From NCBI RefSeq assembly GCF_004458765.1, contig NZ_SPJX01000185.1, forward strand, positions 54,193 through 118,192: a stretch of 64,000 bases of DNA. The letters run 5' to 3'. This document shows positions 40,178-49,166 of this stretch, piece by piece. The notes beneath the pieces were generated by a model. It saw only the letters and a program-made list of their open reading frames with translations, made no database searches and had not been told where the DNA came from. Every line of letters starts with the position of its first letter. Position 1 is the stretch's first letter. The position numbers and the translations under genes are program-made. This DNA comes from Microvirga pakistanensis. Its GTDB lineage: Bacteria; Pseudomonadota; Alphaproteobacteria; Rhizobiales; Beijerinckiaceae.

Positions 40178-42886
40178 ATGATGGACAAGACGTTCGACCC
40201 CGCTTCCGTCGAAGCACGCATCGCCACCCGCTGGGATGAGGCTGAGGCCTTCAAGGCCGGGCGGCCGGACCGCAAGGGCGCGGACCCGTACACCATCGTC
40301 ATCCCGCCGCCGAACGTGACCGGCTCGCTCCACATGGGGCACGCCCTGAACAACACGATCCAGGACATCCTCTGCCGTTTCGAGCGGATGCGCGGACGCG
40401 ACGTGCTCTGGCAGCCGGGAACCGACCATGCGGGCATCGCCACCCAGATGGTGGTCGAGCGCAGGCTCATGGAAAAGCAGATTCACCGGCGCGAGCTCGG
40501 CCGCGACGAGTTCGTCAAGCGCGTGTGGGAGTGGAAGGAGGAGTCCGGCGGCACCATCGTGCGCCAGCTCAAGCGTCTGGGCGCCTCCTGCGACTGGTCG
40601 CGCGAGCGTTTCACCATGGACGAGGGCCTGTCGAAGGCCGTCCTGAAGGTGTTCGTGGATCTCTACAACCAGGGCCTCATCTACAAGGACAAGCGCCTCG
40701 TGAACTGGGACCCCAAGTTCCAGACCGCGATCTCGGACCTCGAGGTGATGCAGGTCGAGGTGAAGGGCCATCTCTGGCACATCCGCTATGCGGTCGAGGG
40801 CGAGGCCGGTCGCTCCATCACCGTCGCCACCACGCGTCCCGAAACGATGCTGGGCGACGTGGCGGTCGCCGTCCATCCGGACGACGAGCGCTACAAGGAT
40901 CTCATCGGTAAGTTCGCCGTCCTGCCGCTCGTGGGCCGGCGCATCCCGATCGTGGCCGACGAGTACTCGGACCCGGAGAAGGGCACCGGCGCGGTGAAGA
41001 TCACGCCCGCGCACGACTTCAACGATTTCGAGGTCGGCAAGCGCCACAAGCTGCCCCTGATCAACATCTTCGGCACGGAGGCGCAACTGGCGCTGTCCGG
41101 CAACGAGGCCTTCCTCGAAGGGCTTCAGCAGACGGACGACCTGAAGGCGGTGCTCGCTCTCGACGGTCTCGACCGCTTCGAGGCGCGCAAGCGCATCGTC
41201 GCGATGCTGGAGGAGCGCGAGGTTCTCGTCCAGATCGAGCCGAACACGCACGTGGTGCCCCACGGCGACCGCTCGAACGCGGTGATCGAGCCCTATCTCA
41301 CGGACCAATGGTACGTGAACGTGAAGCCGCTGGCGGACCGCGCGCTCGATGCGGTGCGCAAGGGCAAGACCAAGTTCGTGCCGGAAAACTGGGAGAAGAC
41401 CTATTTCCAGTGGCTCGAGAACATCGAACCGTGGTGCATCTCGCGCCAGCTCTGGTGGGGCCATCAGATCCCGGCTTGGTACGACGATCAGGGCAATGTG
41501 TTCGTGGCGCATTCCGAGGAGGACGCGAAGGCTCAGGCGCGCGTTAAGCACGGCGGGGATGTGGCCCTGAAGCGCGACGAGGACGTGCTCGACACCTGGT
41601 TCTCCTCGGCGCTCTGGCCGTTCTCCACGCTCGGCTGGCCGAACGAGACGCCGGAGCTCGGGCGGTATTACCCGACCAACACGCTGGTGACGGGCTTCGA
41701 CATCATCTTCTTCTGGGTCGCCCGCATGATGATGATGGGCCTGCACTTCATGGACGAGGTGCCGTTCGATACCGTCTACATCCACGCTCTCGTGCGCGAC
41801 GAGAAGGGTGCGAAGATGTCGAAGTCGAAGGGCAACGTCATCGACCCGCTTGACGTGATCGAGCAATACGGCGCCGATGCTCTGCGCATGACGCTCTCCG
41901 CCATGGCGGCGCAGGGACGCGACATCAAGCTCTCCGTGCAGCGGGTGGAAGGCTACCGCAACTTCGCGACGAAGATCTGGAACGCGGCGCGCTTCGCCGA
42001 GATGAACGAGTGCAGGCGCGCGGAGGGCTTCGATCCGGCCGCCGTGACGGAGACGCTCAACAAATGGGCGCTCAGCGAATGCGCCAAGGCCATCAACGAG
42101 GTGGCCGCCGGCATCCAGGCCTACCGCTTCAACGAGGCGGCGCTCGCGGCCTATCGGTTCGTGTGGAACGTCTTCTGCGACTGGACGCTGGAACTCGCCA
42201 AGCCCGTGCTGCAGGGCGCGGATTCCCCGGCCAAGACCGAGACGCGCGCGACCATCGCGTTCATTCTCGATGAGATCTGCAAGCTGCTCCATCCCTTCAT
42301 GCCCTTCCTCACGGAAGAGCTCTGGGCGGTGAAGGGGCAGGAGGGACCGAAGCGCGACACCATCCTGGCGCTGGCCTCCTGGTCGAATCTCGACCACCTG
42401 ATCGATCCGCAGGCCGAGGCGGAGATCGGCTGGGTGGTGGACCTCGTCAACGAGATCCGCTCGGCCCGGTCCGAGACGAACGTGCCCGCGGGCGCGCAGA
42501 TCCCGCTCGTGCTCGTGGCGTCCTCCCCGGACGTGAAGGCCCGCGCGGATCGCTGGGGCGACATCGCCAAGCGCCTCGCGCGTCTCTCGGACATCTCGTT
42601 CGCGGATGCCGCGCCCAAGAGCTCGATCCAGCTTCTCATCCGTGGCGAGGCGGCGGCGCTGCCGCTCGAGGGCGTGATCGATCTCGACGCGGAGCGGGCC
42701 CGTCTTGCCAAGGAAATCCAGAAGCTCGACGTCGACATCGGGAAGATCGACGCGAAGCTCGGGAATGCGGACTTCATCAAGCGTGCGCCCGAAGAGGTCG
42801 TCGAGGAGCAGCGCGAACGCCGCGAGGACGCTGTCGCGCGCAAGGCCAAGATGGAAGAGGCCCTGGGCCGCCTGAAGGATGCATGA
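40178..42886 (+). CDS. valS: Valyl-tRNA synthetase
   Basis: A 902-residue class I synthetase that charges tRNA(Val). The HIGH-type motif is HMGH at residues 52-55 and the KMSKS motif is exact at 546-550. Between them lies the CP1 editing domain (about 190-340), which hydrolyses Thr-tRNA(Val). The C-terminal tRNA-binding region ends in a coiled coil (about 840-900), as expected for ValRS. ATG 40178 and ATG 40181 are adjacent possible starts; neither has a strong ribosome site. It is a complete, ordinary essential gene. Confidence 0.97.
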   Translation: MMDKTFDPASVEARIATRWDEAEAFKAGRPDRKGADPYTIVIPPPNVTGSLHMGHALNNTIQDILCRFERMRGRDVLWQPGTDHAGIATQMVVERRLMEKQIHRRELGRDEFVKRVWEWKEESGGTIVRQLKRLGASCDWSRERFTMDEGLSKAVLKVFVDLYNQGLIYKDKRLVNWDPKFQTAISDLEVMQVEVKGHLWHIRYAVEGEAGRSITVATTRPETMLGDVAVAVHPDDERYKDLIGKFAVLPLVGRRIPIVADEYSDPEKGTGAVKITPAHDFNDFEVGKRHKLPLINIFGTEAQLALSGNEAFLEGLQQTDDLKAVLALDGLDRFEARKRIVAMLEEREVLVQIEPNTHVVPHGDRSNAVIEPYLTDQWYVNVKPLADRALDAVRKGKTKFVPENWEKTYFQWLENIEPWCISRQLWWGHQIPAWYDDQGNVFVAHSEEDAKAQARVKHGGDVALKRDEDVLDTWFSSALWPFSTLGWPNETPELGRYYPTNTLVTGFDIIFFWVARMMMMGLHFMDEVPFDTVYIHALVRDEKGAKMSKSKGNVIDPLDVIEQYGADALRMTLSAMAAQGRDIKLSVQRVEGYRNFATKIWNAARFAEMNECRRAEGFDPAAVTETLNKWALSECAKAINEVAAGIQAYRFNEAALAAYRFVWNVFCDWTLELAKPVLQGADSPAKTETRATIAFILDEICKLLHPFMPFLTEELWAVKGQEGPKRDTILALASWSNLDHLIDPQAEAEIGWVVDLVNEIRSARSETNVPAGAQIPLVLVASSPDVKARADRWGDIAKRLARLSDISFADAAPKSSIQLLIRGEAAALPLEGVIDLDAERARLAKEIQKLDVDIGKIDAKLGNADFIKRAPEEVVEEQRERREDAVARKAKMEEALGRLKDA

Positions 42887-42894
42887 GACGTCGA

Positions 42895-42919
42895 GGGCCG
42901 CTCTTCAGCGGCCCTTTTC
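42895..42919 (+). terminator. Intrinsic terminator after valS
   Basis: An 8-bp perfect GC stem (42895-42902 with 42907-42914), CTTC loop and four T residues lie 8 nt after the valS stop. The GNAT gene converges from the other side. Confidence 0.92.
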
Positions 42920-42929
42920 GTGTCGCCCG

Positions 42930-43367
42930 TTATGGGCGAGCGAGGTGCAGAAGCGGAAATGGCTGTCCGGAATCATCGAACTCCGAGCGCCCGATCTGCC
43001 GGAATCCGATTTTCTTGTAGAAGATGCAGGCGCCTTCGTTCTGCTCGTTCACGTCGACGGTCAGAGCGCCCGCGAGTGCGGCTGCATGATCGATCAAGGC
43101 CCGACCGATACCCTGGCCGTGATGAGCGGGGTGAATGAAGAGAGCGTCGACCTTGGAGCCCGTCATCCCGAGGAAACCCTGGGGCTCATCATCGTCTCCG
43201 ACTGCAACCCAGAAGGAACCGGACGGCAGGTAACTGTCCCGCACCTGCTGTGCGAAGAACGCGATATCCGCCTCGCCCAGGAACGAGTGCGTCGCCCGAA
43301 CGGCGTCGTGCCAGATGGTGAAGAGAGCGGGAACGTCGGACGATCTTGAGGGTCGGATCTTGGTCAT
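42930..43367 (-). CDS. GNAT family N-acetyltransferase
   Basis: A 145-residue single-domain GNAT enzyme that transfers acetyl from acetyl-CoA to an amine. The CoA pyrophosphate loop is visible as HHGQGIGRALI (about 84-94), and the C-terminal strand/helix as GACIFYKKIGFRQIGRSE (about 114-130). The overall pattern resembles YjaB-type small acetyltransferases. The substrate is unknown. The start is the ATG at 43367. It is monocistronic, convergent with valS, and 62 nt upstream (on its own strand) of nothing related; mntH ends before it on the same strand. Confidence 0.9.
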   Translation of the reverse strand: MTKIRPSRSSDVPALFTIWHDAVRATHSFLGEADIAFFAQQVRDSYLPSGSFWVAVGDDDEPQGFLGMTGSKVDALFIHPAHHGQGIGRALIDHAAALAGALTVDVNEQNEGACIFYKKIGFRQIGRSEFDDSGQPFPLLHLARP

Positions 43368-43429
43368 GCTTCGAGGGTCTCGGGGAGAATCGACGTAGAA
43401 TTCTATCCTCCCCTTGTATCAGAGACGTC

Positions 43430-44776
43430 TCATCCCATCACGAAATCCACCAGCAGCTTCACGTTCAGCACCACGATCACAGCGGCGATCACGGCGGCGA
43501 TGGCGGTGAGCCAGCGGGGCGTGACGAGTTCGCCCATCTTCCGCTTCGAGGCGGTCATCGTGACAAGCGGAATGATCGCGAAGGGCAACTGAAGGCTTAA
43601 GATCACCTGGCTGAGGATCAGCAGTTTCGCGGTGCCGCTCTCGCCATACGCGATCGTGACGGCGGCGGCCGGCACGATGGCGATGCCGCGAGTGACGAGG
43701 CGGCGCATCCAGGGGGCGATCCTGAAGTTGATGAAGCCCTCCATGACGATCTGACCGGCCATGGTGGCCGTGACCGTGGAGTTGAGGCCGCAGCAGAGCA
43801 GCGACAGGCCGAACAGCATGGGGGCGATGGCGGTGCCGAGAATCCCATGGAGGAGGGTATGCGCTTCGCCGATCTCCGCGATCTCGGTGCGGCCCGTATG
43901 GTGGAAGGCCGCCGCCGCGAGGATCAGGAGGGATGCGTTGATGGTGAGGGCGAACATCAGCGCGAAGGTGGAGTCGAGGGTCGCGAAACGCAGGGCCTCG
44001 CGCTTCTCGGGCAGCGTCTCGCCGTAGGCGCGCGTCTGCACGATGCCCGAATGCAGGTAGAGATTGTGCGGCATCACCGTCGCGCCGAGAATGCCGAGCG
44101 CGAGATAGAGCATGTCCGGGTTGGTGACGATCTCGGTCGTGGGGGCGAAGCCCGCGATCACGGCGCCCCAGTTGGGATCGGCCATAACGATCTGAAGGGC
44201 GAAGCAGACGGCGATCACGCCGAGCAGGGTGATGATGAAGGCCTCCACCCAACGGAAGCCGAGATTCTGGAGATACAGGATCAGGAACACGTCCAGCGCC
44301 GTGATGACGACGCCGATCTCCAGGGGAATGCCGAACAGGAGGTTCAGGCCGATCGCGGTGCCGATGACCTCCGCGAGATCGGTGGCGCAAATGGCGAGTT
44401 CGGCCAAAACCCACAAGCCCCAGGCGACGGGTTTCGAATAGGCGTCGCGGCACGCCTGGGCGAGATCGCGGCCCGTGGCGACCGCGAGGCGGGCGCAGAG
44501 CGACTGCAGGATGATCGCCATGATGTTCGAGATCAGCGCCACGGAGAGCAGCGCATAGCCGTATTTCGATCCGCCCGCGATCGAGGTGGCCCAGTTGCCC
44601 GGATCCATGTAGCCGACCGCCACGAGATAGCCTGGCCCCAGGAACGCCGCCGCGCGCCGCCATTTTGAGCCGGGACGCACCCTGATCGAGCGGTTCACCT
44701 CTGGAAGGGAGGGCAGGGTGACGTCCTGGCGCCAGGCTGCCTTGCGGACGAGGGAAACGGGTGCCGACTGATCCAT
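43430..44776 (-). CDS. mntH: Nramp-family manganese/iron transporter MntH
   Basis: A 448-residue inner-membrane proton-coupled divalent metal importer with eleven hydrophobic helices. The metal-binding DPGN motif is in helix 1 (about residues 57-60, in YMDPGNWAT), and the helix-6 MPHNLYLHS motif supplies the second half-site Met and His. Nramp proteins of this class favour Mn(II). A perfect 17-bp palindrome of the Mur/Fur type lies 17 nt upstream of the start (44793-44809), so repression by manganese-bound Mur is likely. Confidence 0.95.
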   Translation of the reverse strand: MDQSAPVSLVRKAAWRQDVTLPSLPEVNRSIRVRPGSKWRRAAAFLGPGYLVAVGYMDPGNWATSIAGGSKYGYALLSVALISNIMAIILQSLCARLAVATGRDLAQACRDAYSKPVAWGLWVLAELAICATDLAEVIGTAIGLNLLFGIPLEIGVVITALDVFLILYLQNLGFRWVEAFIITLLGVIAVCFALQIVMADPNWGAVIAGFAPTTEIVTNPDMLYLALGILGATVMPHNLYLHSGIVQTRAYGETLPEKREALRFATLDSTFALMFALTINASLLILAAAAFHHTGRTEIAEIGEAHTLLHGILGTAIAPMLFGLSLLCCGLNSTVTATMAGQIVMEGFINFRIAPWMRRLVTRGIAIVPAAAVTIAYGESGTAKLLILSQVILSLQLPFAIIPLVTMTASKRKMGELVTPRWLTAIAAVIAAVIVVLNVKLLVDFVMG

Positions 44777-44792
44777 GGCCTACTTTCTGCAG

Positions 44793-44809
44793 TTGCAAAT
44801 CATTTGCAA
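44793..44809. promoter_or_regulatory. Mur/Fur-type operator, perfect palindrome TTGCAAAT-C-ATTTGCAA
   Basis: Two perfect 8-bp half sites around a central C lie directly before mntH. It fits the TGCAAAT-type Mur box reported for manganese-responsive control of mntH/sit genes in alphaproteobacteria. The palindrome is seen in the sequence; the regulator is inferred. Confidence 0.72.
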
Positions 44810-45035
44810 GTAAAACGTAGCGTGAGTTCCTCGATGAGGCAAGAGGGGTGAGGGCGCGCGCCATGCTGAGCGGATTCCAAGGGGTGCCGGGGCTGGAACA
44901 AGGCGAGGGCGGCGTTCTCCGGATGGTTCACCTGTCGGCAAGGGCGGGCCGGAACTGTTCGGGCGTGACAAGCGGCCTAGGTTTTGCTCTAGCTCTGACA
45001 AAACCGAACCCCACGTCGGACCTGAAGGGATGGCC

Positions 45036-47015
45036 ATGCTCGAGAGTGTCCTCATCGCCAACCGCGGCGAGATTGCCTGCCGGATCATCCGCACCGCGAA
45101 ACGGCTGGGAATGCGTACCATCGCGGTCTATTCGGAGGCCGACGCGGACGCGCTCTTCGTGCGGATGGCGGACGAGGCCTATCCGATCGGCCCGGCGCCC
45201 GCCCGCGAGAGCTATCTCCGGATCGACAGGATCATCGAGGTCGCCAAGCACGCCAAGGCGGCGTCGATCCATCCCGGCTACGGCTTCCTGTCCGAGCGCG
45301 CCGAATTCGCCGAGGCCTGCACCGCCAACGGCATCGTGTTCGTCGGGCCGCCCGCCGCCGCCATCAAGGCCATGGGCCTGAAGGATGCCGCGAAGGCGCT
45401 CGTGCAGCAGGCGAACGTGCCGGTCGTGCCCGGTTATCACGGCTCCAGGCAGGAACCCGATTTCCTGCGCCAGAAGGCCTACGAGATCGGCTATCCCGTC
45501 CTCATCAAGGCTGTCGCGGGCGGCGGCGGCAAGGGCATGCGGCGGGTCGAGAGGGCGGCCGATTTCGATGCGGCCCTGGAGAGTGCCCAGCGCGAGGCCC
45601 AGAATGCGTTCGGCGATCCGCGCGTGCTGGTGGAAAAGTACATCCTTGCCCCGCGTCACATCGAGATCCAGGTCTTCGCCGATGCGCACGGCAACGTGGT
45701 GCATCTCTTCGAGCGCGACTGCTCGCTTCAGCGCCGCCACCAGAAGGTCATCGAGGAAGCGCCGGCGCCGGGCATGACGCCGGAGATGCGCCAGGCCATG
45801 GGCCAGGCGGCCGTCGAAGCAGCGCGCGCCGTCGGCTATGTGGGCGCAGGCACGGTGGAGTTCATCGCAGACGGTCGCGAGGGCCTTCGTCCCGATCGCT
45901 TCTATTTCATGGAAATGAACACGCGCCTGCAGGTGGAGCATCCGGTGACGGAGGCGATCACCGGGCTCGATCTCGTGGAGCTGCAGTTCCGCGCGGCCTC
46001 CGGCGAGACACTGCCGTTCACTCAAGGCGATCTCGCCATCAATGGACACGCGGTTGAGGCGCGCCTTTACGCGGAGGATCCCGAGAAGGAGTTCCTGCCG
46101 TCGACCGGCACGCTTTGGGCTCTCGAATTTCCGGAAGGTGAAGGCATTCGCATCGATACCGGCGTCGAGGCCGGCGCCGAGGTGACGCCCTACTACGATC
46201 CGATGATCGCGAAAGTGATCGCCCACGGCACGACGCGCGAAGAAGCTCTGTCGATGCTCGCGGACGCGCTGGGCGAGACGATCGTGGCCGGACCGAAGAC
46301 GAACACGGCCTTCCTCAAGAAGCTGTGCGAAGCGGATGAGTTCAGGGCAGGGCGGTTCGACACGGGTTTCATCGACCGCAACCTCGAGACGCTCGGCGTC
46401 GGTCCTCAGCCGCTCGACGAGATTGCCGCATCGTTCGGTGCCGCAGCGCTGATCTCGCGCGAGATCGACCGGTTGCGGCTCGCCGAAGCCTTGAGGAGCG
46501 ACGAGCCCTCATCGCCCTGGTCGCAGCCGGACGGCTTTCAGCTTCTCGCGACGCGCAGCGTCGGCATGCGGTTGCGCGTGGACGGCGAGCGTGTGGAAGC
46601 GCGTGAGGTGTTCAGTTCCGAACACCGGGGTGTCAGCACGGTTGCGGTGGGGACGAGCGACCCCTGGGCAGAGGAGCAGATCGAACGCGAGATCGATGCG
46701 CCTCACGGCGTCTACGTCTTCCGCAACGGTCGTCAGACCCTCGTGCAGCCTTACGACCCCTTCGACGTCGATCTCGAACACATGGACGAAGGCGGGTCGG
46801 TGAAAGCGCCGATGCACGGCAAGCTCGTGGCCGTGTTCGTGCAGCCGGGCGACAGGGTCGAGAAGGGGCAGCGGCTCGCCGTCGTCGAGGCGATGAAAAT
46901 GGAGCACGTGCTGGTCGCGCCCTCCGACGGCGAGGTGGCGGAGATCGCCGCCGAGCCCGGCGCGCAGGTGGCGGAAGGCGCCCGTCTCATTGTGCTGAAG
47001 GCGGAAGCGGAATAG
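45036..47015 (+). CDS. Biotin-dependent acyl-CoA carboxylase alpha subunit (methylcrotonyl/propionyl/acetyl-CoA type)
   Basis: A 659-residue subunit with a biotin carboxylase domain (about 1-450) and a C-terminal biotin-carrier domain (about 590-659). The ATP-grasp glycine loop KAVAGGGGKGMR lies near 155-166, the FMEMNTRLQVEHPVTE motif near 290-305, and the biotinylated lysine in EAMKMEH near 628-634. Its overall plan is closest to methylcrotonyl-CoA carboxylase alpha, but propionyl- or geranyl-CoA enzymes cannot be excluded. No beta (carboxyltransferase) subunit or leucine-degradation gene is adjacent. I chose ATG 45036 over ATG 45030, since AAGGGA abuts the latter. Confidence 0.88.
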   Translation: MLESVLIANRGEIACRIIRTAKRLGMRTIAVYSEADADALFVRMADEAYPIGPAPARESYLRIDRIIEVAKHAKAASIHPGYGFLSERAEFAEACTANGIVFVGPPAAAIKAMGLKDAAKALVQQANVPVVPGYHGSRQEPDFLRQKAYEIGYPVLIKAVAGGGGKGMRRVERAADFDAALESAQREAQNAFGDPRVLVEKYILAPRHIEIQVFADAHGNVVHLFERDCSLQRRHQKVIEEAPAPGMTPEMRQAMGQAAVEAARAVGYVGAGTVEFIADGREGLRPDRFYFMEMNTRLQVEHPVTEAITGLDLVELQFRAASGETLPFTQGDLAINGHAVEARLYAEDPEKEFLPSTGTLWALEFPEGEGIRIDTGVEAGAEVTPYYDPMIAKVIAHGTTREEALSMLADALGETIVAGPKTNTAFLKKLCEADEFRAGRFDTGFIDRNLETLGVGPQPLDEIAASFGAAALISREIDRLRLAEALRSDEPSSPWSQPDGFQLLATRSVGMRLRVDGERVEAREVFSSEHRGVSTVAVGTSDPWAEEQIEREIDAPHGVYVFRNGRQTLVQPYDPFDVDLEHMDEGGSVKAPMHGKLVAVFVQPGDRVEKGQRLAVVEAMKMEHVLVAPSDGEVAEIAAEPGAQVAEGARLIVLKAEAE

Positions 47016-47070
47016 AGGTGCGGCGGAACGCCGGATGTGCGGTCCGTCCCGGGCATGGTTCAACGCTGAC

Positions 47071-47508
47071 ATGGCTCTTCATCTGATCAAACTCTGCGTG
47101 GGCTGCGAGTCCATCACCGATCTCGAGGAATGGATCGAGGAGAACCGTGCGCACCATCAGCGGCTCGGGCGCGACTACGAGCAGACGCACACCACCCGTA
47201 TGGTGCCCAAGCGCGTCGAGGAGCTTCTGGACGGCGGTTCGCTCTATTGGGTGATCAAGGGGCAGGTCGCCGCGCGCCAGTGCCTTCTGGATGTGCGTCC
47301 CTTCACGGACGCGGACGGCATCGGCCGCTGCCGTCTGGTGCTGGAGCCGAAGGTGATCGCCGTTGAGCCGCGCCCCTACAGGCCCTTCCAGGGCTGGCGC
47401 TACCTCGCGCTCAAGGACGCTCCGCGGGACATCGACGGCAAAGCGGGCGATCTTGCCAAAATGCCCGAGGACATGCGACGTGAATTGGCTGACCTCGGCC
47501 TGCTGTAA
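47071..47508 (+). CDS. DUF1489 family protein
   Basis: A 145-residue soluble protein of a family found in alphaproteobacteria and of unknown function. Family landmarks are the ALHLIKLCVG start, TRMVPKRVEELLDGGSLYWVIKG (about 40-63) and the RPFQGWRYL segment (about 107-115). The WVIKG/Arg-rich make-up suggests nucleic-acid or nucleotide binding, but this is a guess. I chose ATG 47071. It lies 55 nt after the carboxylase gene and 24 nt before a small secreted protein, so it may be cotranscribed with both. Confidence 0.85.
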   Translation: MALHLIKLCVGCESITDLEEWIEENRAHHQRLGRDYEQTHTTRMVPKRVEELLDGGSLYWVIKGQVAARQCLLDVRPFTDADGIGRCRLVLEPKVIAVEPRPYRPFQGWRYLALKDAPRDIDGKAGDLAKMPEDMRRELADLGLL

Positions 47509-47532
47509 CATATGTGAATCCCGGAGGGGACC

Positions 47533-47784
47533 ATGAAACGTCTCGCGCTCGTTGCATCGTCTCTCATCGTGCTGGCCGGACCTGCCCTGGCGGAAGATTG
47601 CCGCATCCCCGATCCGAAGCCCGGTCAGCCGCTTCAGGTGCCGTCGGCATGCAGGGATGCGGTGCGCTCCAAGCAGCAGAATGTGGAGACGCGCAAAGGC
47701 GAACCGGGGACGGTCGATTTGGGGAACGGCACGACGGTCCGGATCGGCGGGCGCGTGCGTGTCGAAACGGGCTGGCGCCGTTAG
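47533..47784 (+). CDS. Small secreted hypothetical protein, 83 residues
   Basis: An 83-residue protein with a clear Sec signal peptide (1-20, cut after ALA), leaving a mature part of about 63 residues. The mature part has two cysteines (about 23 and 40) that could form one disulfide, then a basic, Gly-rich beta-like tail with GNGTTVRIGGRVRVETGWRR. A GGAGGGG-type ribosome site precedes ATG 47533. The family is not recognised; a small periplasmic protein is the most that can be said. Confidence 0.7.
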   Translation: MKRLALVASSLIVLAGPALAEDCRIPDPKPGQPLQVPSACRDAVRSKQQNVETRKGEPGTVDLGNGTTVRIGGRVRVETGWRR

Positions 47785-47869
47785 ACTTTTTTGCCGGGGA
47801 TCATCTTGGAACCCCGCTGCCTCGATTCGCATTGGCCTTGCAGTTCAGTTGAGTGGAGTGGAGGTTCCG

Positions 47870-48226
47870 ATGCTCCTGTCTGCATCCGAAGGCCGGCACT
47901 GGCGCTATGAAGTCTGTGAGCACGAGGACGGTTATCTCGTCCAGATGCGGGATCTGACGACGGGGGAGCTGGACGATGATTTCTCCACGATCTTCCGCAC
48001 CCTTCCGGTGGCGTTCGCCTATGCCGAGATGTCGGCCGCTTATGAACGCTACGCCGCCTGCGAGCTCGAACAGGTCGAGGACGAGCAGATCGAGTTCGAT
48101 GTGGAGGCCACTGAACGTCATTTCATCGATTTGAGCGACCGACTGCACGATTCCGGGATCAACGGCGTGGTGATCCAGGCCTGGGAGCGGGAAAGCCAAA
48201 AGGGCTCGGCGCGTCTGCTCCACTGA
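47870..48226 (+). CDS. Conserved hypothetical protein, 118 residues, acidic
   Basis: A 118-residue soluble, strongly acidic protein with no signal peptide. The first half looks beta-rich (HWRYEVCEHEDGYLVQMRDL, about 9-28); the second half is a helical stretch rich in Glu and Tyr (about 45-80). The WRYEV/GYLVQ pattern followed by an acidic helix occurs in uncharacterised Rhizobiales proteins. I chose ATG 47870, which has GGAGTGGAGG just upstream; the longer open frame overlaps the small secreted gene in another frame. A hairpin follows 34 nt after the stop. Confidence 0.65.
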   Translation: MLLSASEGRHWRYEVCEHEDGYLVQMRDLTTGELDDDFSTIFRTLPVAFAYAEMSAAYERYAACELEQVEDEQIEFDVEATERHFIDLSDRLHDSGINGVVIQAWERESQKGSARLLH

Positions 48227-48260
48227 TCCAGTTCCGCCGCACAGGATTTCGACACAATTG

Positions 48261-48294
48261 GAAAGCCGGCCCCTTGGACGAGGGGCCGGCTTTC
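48261..48294. terminator. Hairpin between the 47870 gene and the J-domain gene
   Basis: A perfect 13-bp stem (48261-48273 with 48282-48294) with an 8-nt loop. The 3' arm ends in TTTC, so it is a moderately good intrinsic terminator. Confidence 0.75.
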
Positions 48295-48363
48295 GCGTGA
48301 ATACGACATTGACGATTTACAAGCGCCTCGTCCCATCCCACATCTTGGTGCGGGAATGGTCAC

Positions 48364-49074
48364 ATGATGCTGCTTTATGGAATTGCCGCCGTCGCCCTGG
48401 TGTGGTGGCTGCTCAAAGTTTTCGCCCGGTCGGACGCGGCGGCCGTCGCCAAAGCCGTGAAGATCGTCGCAGGAATCACCGCTCTCGGCGCGGCCGTCGC
48501 GCTCGGCGCGAAAGGGCAGATTGTCACAGCCCTTCTCGTCGGCGGCCTCGGCGCCTCGATGCTGGGTTGGGGCGGATTGTCGCTTCCCGGGCCGCTCGGC
48601 CGGTTCCAGAAGGCGTCCGGACGCTATTCGCGGATCCGGTCGGCCATGATCGAGATGGAAATCGATCACGCGACCGGCGGGGTGGAAGGCAGCGTGCTCG
48701 CGGGCGAATTCGCCGGCCGGCGCCTGTCGAGCCTGGGGCCCGATCATCTGCGCCGTCTCTACGATGCGTGCAATGCCCTCGATCACGAAGGCGTGCCTCT
48801 CCTAGAGGCTTATCTTGATCGCCGGTTTTCCGGCTGGCGTGAAGACGCTCAGGGAGATCGAGACACGCGGACGCGCACTCATGCGCAGTCGGGCGTAATG
48901 ACGAAAGATGAAGCCTATCAGATCCTGGGGCTTCAACCTGGAGCGAGCCTCGACGAGATCAGACATGCGCATCGCACGCTGATCAAGAAGCTCCACCCCG
49001 ACCAGGGAGGGACAGCGTATCTCGCTGCTCGCGTGAATCAGGCGAGAGAGGTCCTGATGAGCCGACATCGCTGA
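48364..49074 (+). CDS. Membrane-anchored J-domain (DnaJ-like) co-chaperone
   Basis: A 236-residue protein. The N-terminal part has two hydrophobic segments (about 3-20 and 35-65), a Gly-rich linker and a conserved middle domain (about 75-160). The last 58 residues form a J domain with the HPD motif (HPDQGG, about 213-218) needed to stimulate DnaK ATPase. The C-terminal placement of the J domain after membrane helices resembles DjlA- or TIM14-like membrane co-chaperones. The start is ATG 48364. It is single, with a hairpin upstream and the convergent carboxypeptidase gene downstream. Confidence 0.87.
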   Translation: MMLLYGIAAVALVWWLLKVFARSDAAAVAKAVKIVAGITALGAAVALGAKGQIVTALLVGGLGASMLGWGGLSLPGPLGRFQKASGRYSRIRSAMIEMEIDHATGGVEGSVLAGEFAGRRLSSLGPDHLRRLYDACNALDHEGVPLLEAYLDRRFSGWREDAQGDRDTRTRTHAQSGVMTKDEAYQILGLQPGASLDEIRHAHRTLIKKLHPDQGGTAYLAARVNQAREVLMSRHR

Positions 49075-49166
49075 TACTCCACACGCGATCCGGTTTCGAT
49101 GAATTGCGACGGAGCAAACACAACGCACCGTCGCCATGATTAGACTGGACAGAGATTAAAACTTCG

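Noticed and set aside
40079-42397. A 772-codon minus-strand open frame opposite valS
   Set aside because: Antisense shadow of an essential gene with exact HIGH- and KMSKS-type motifs.
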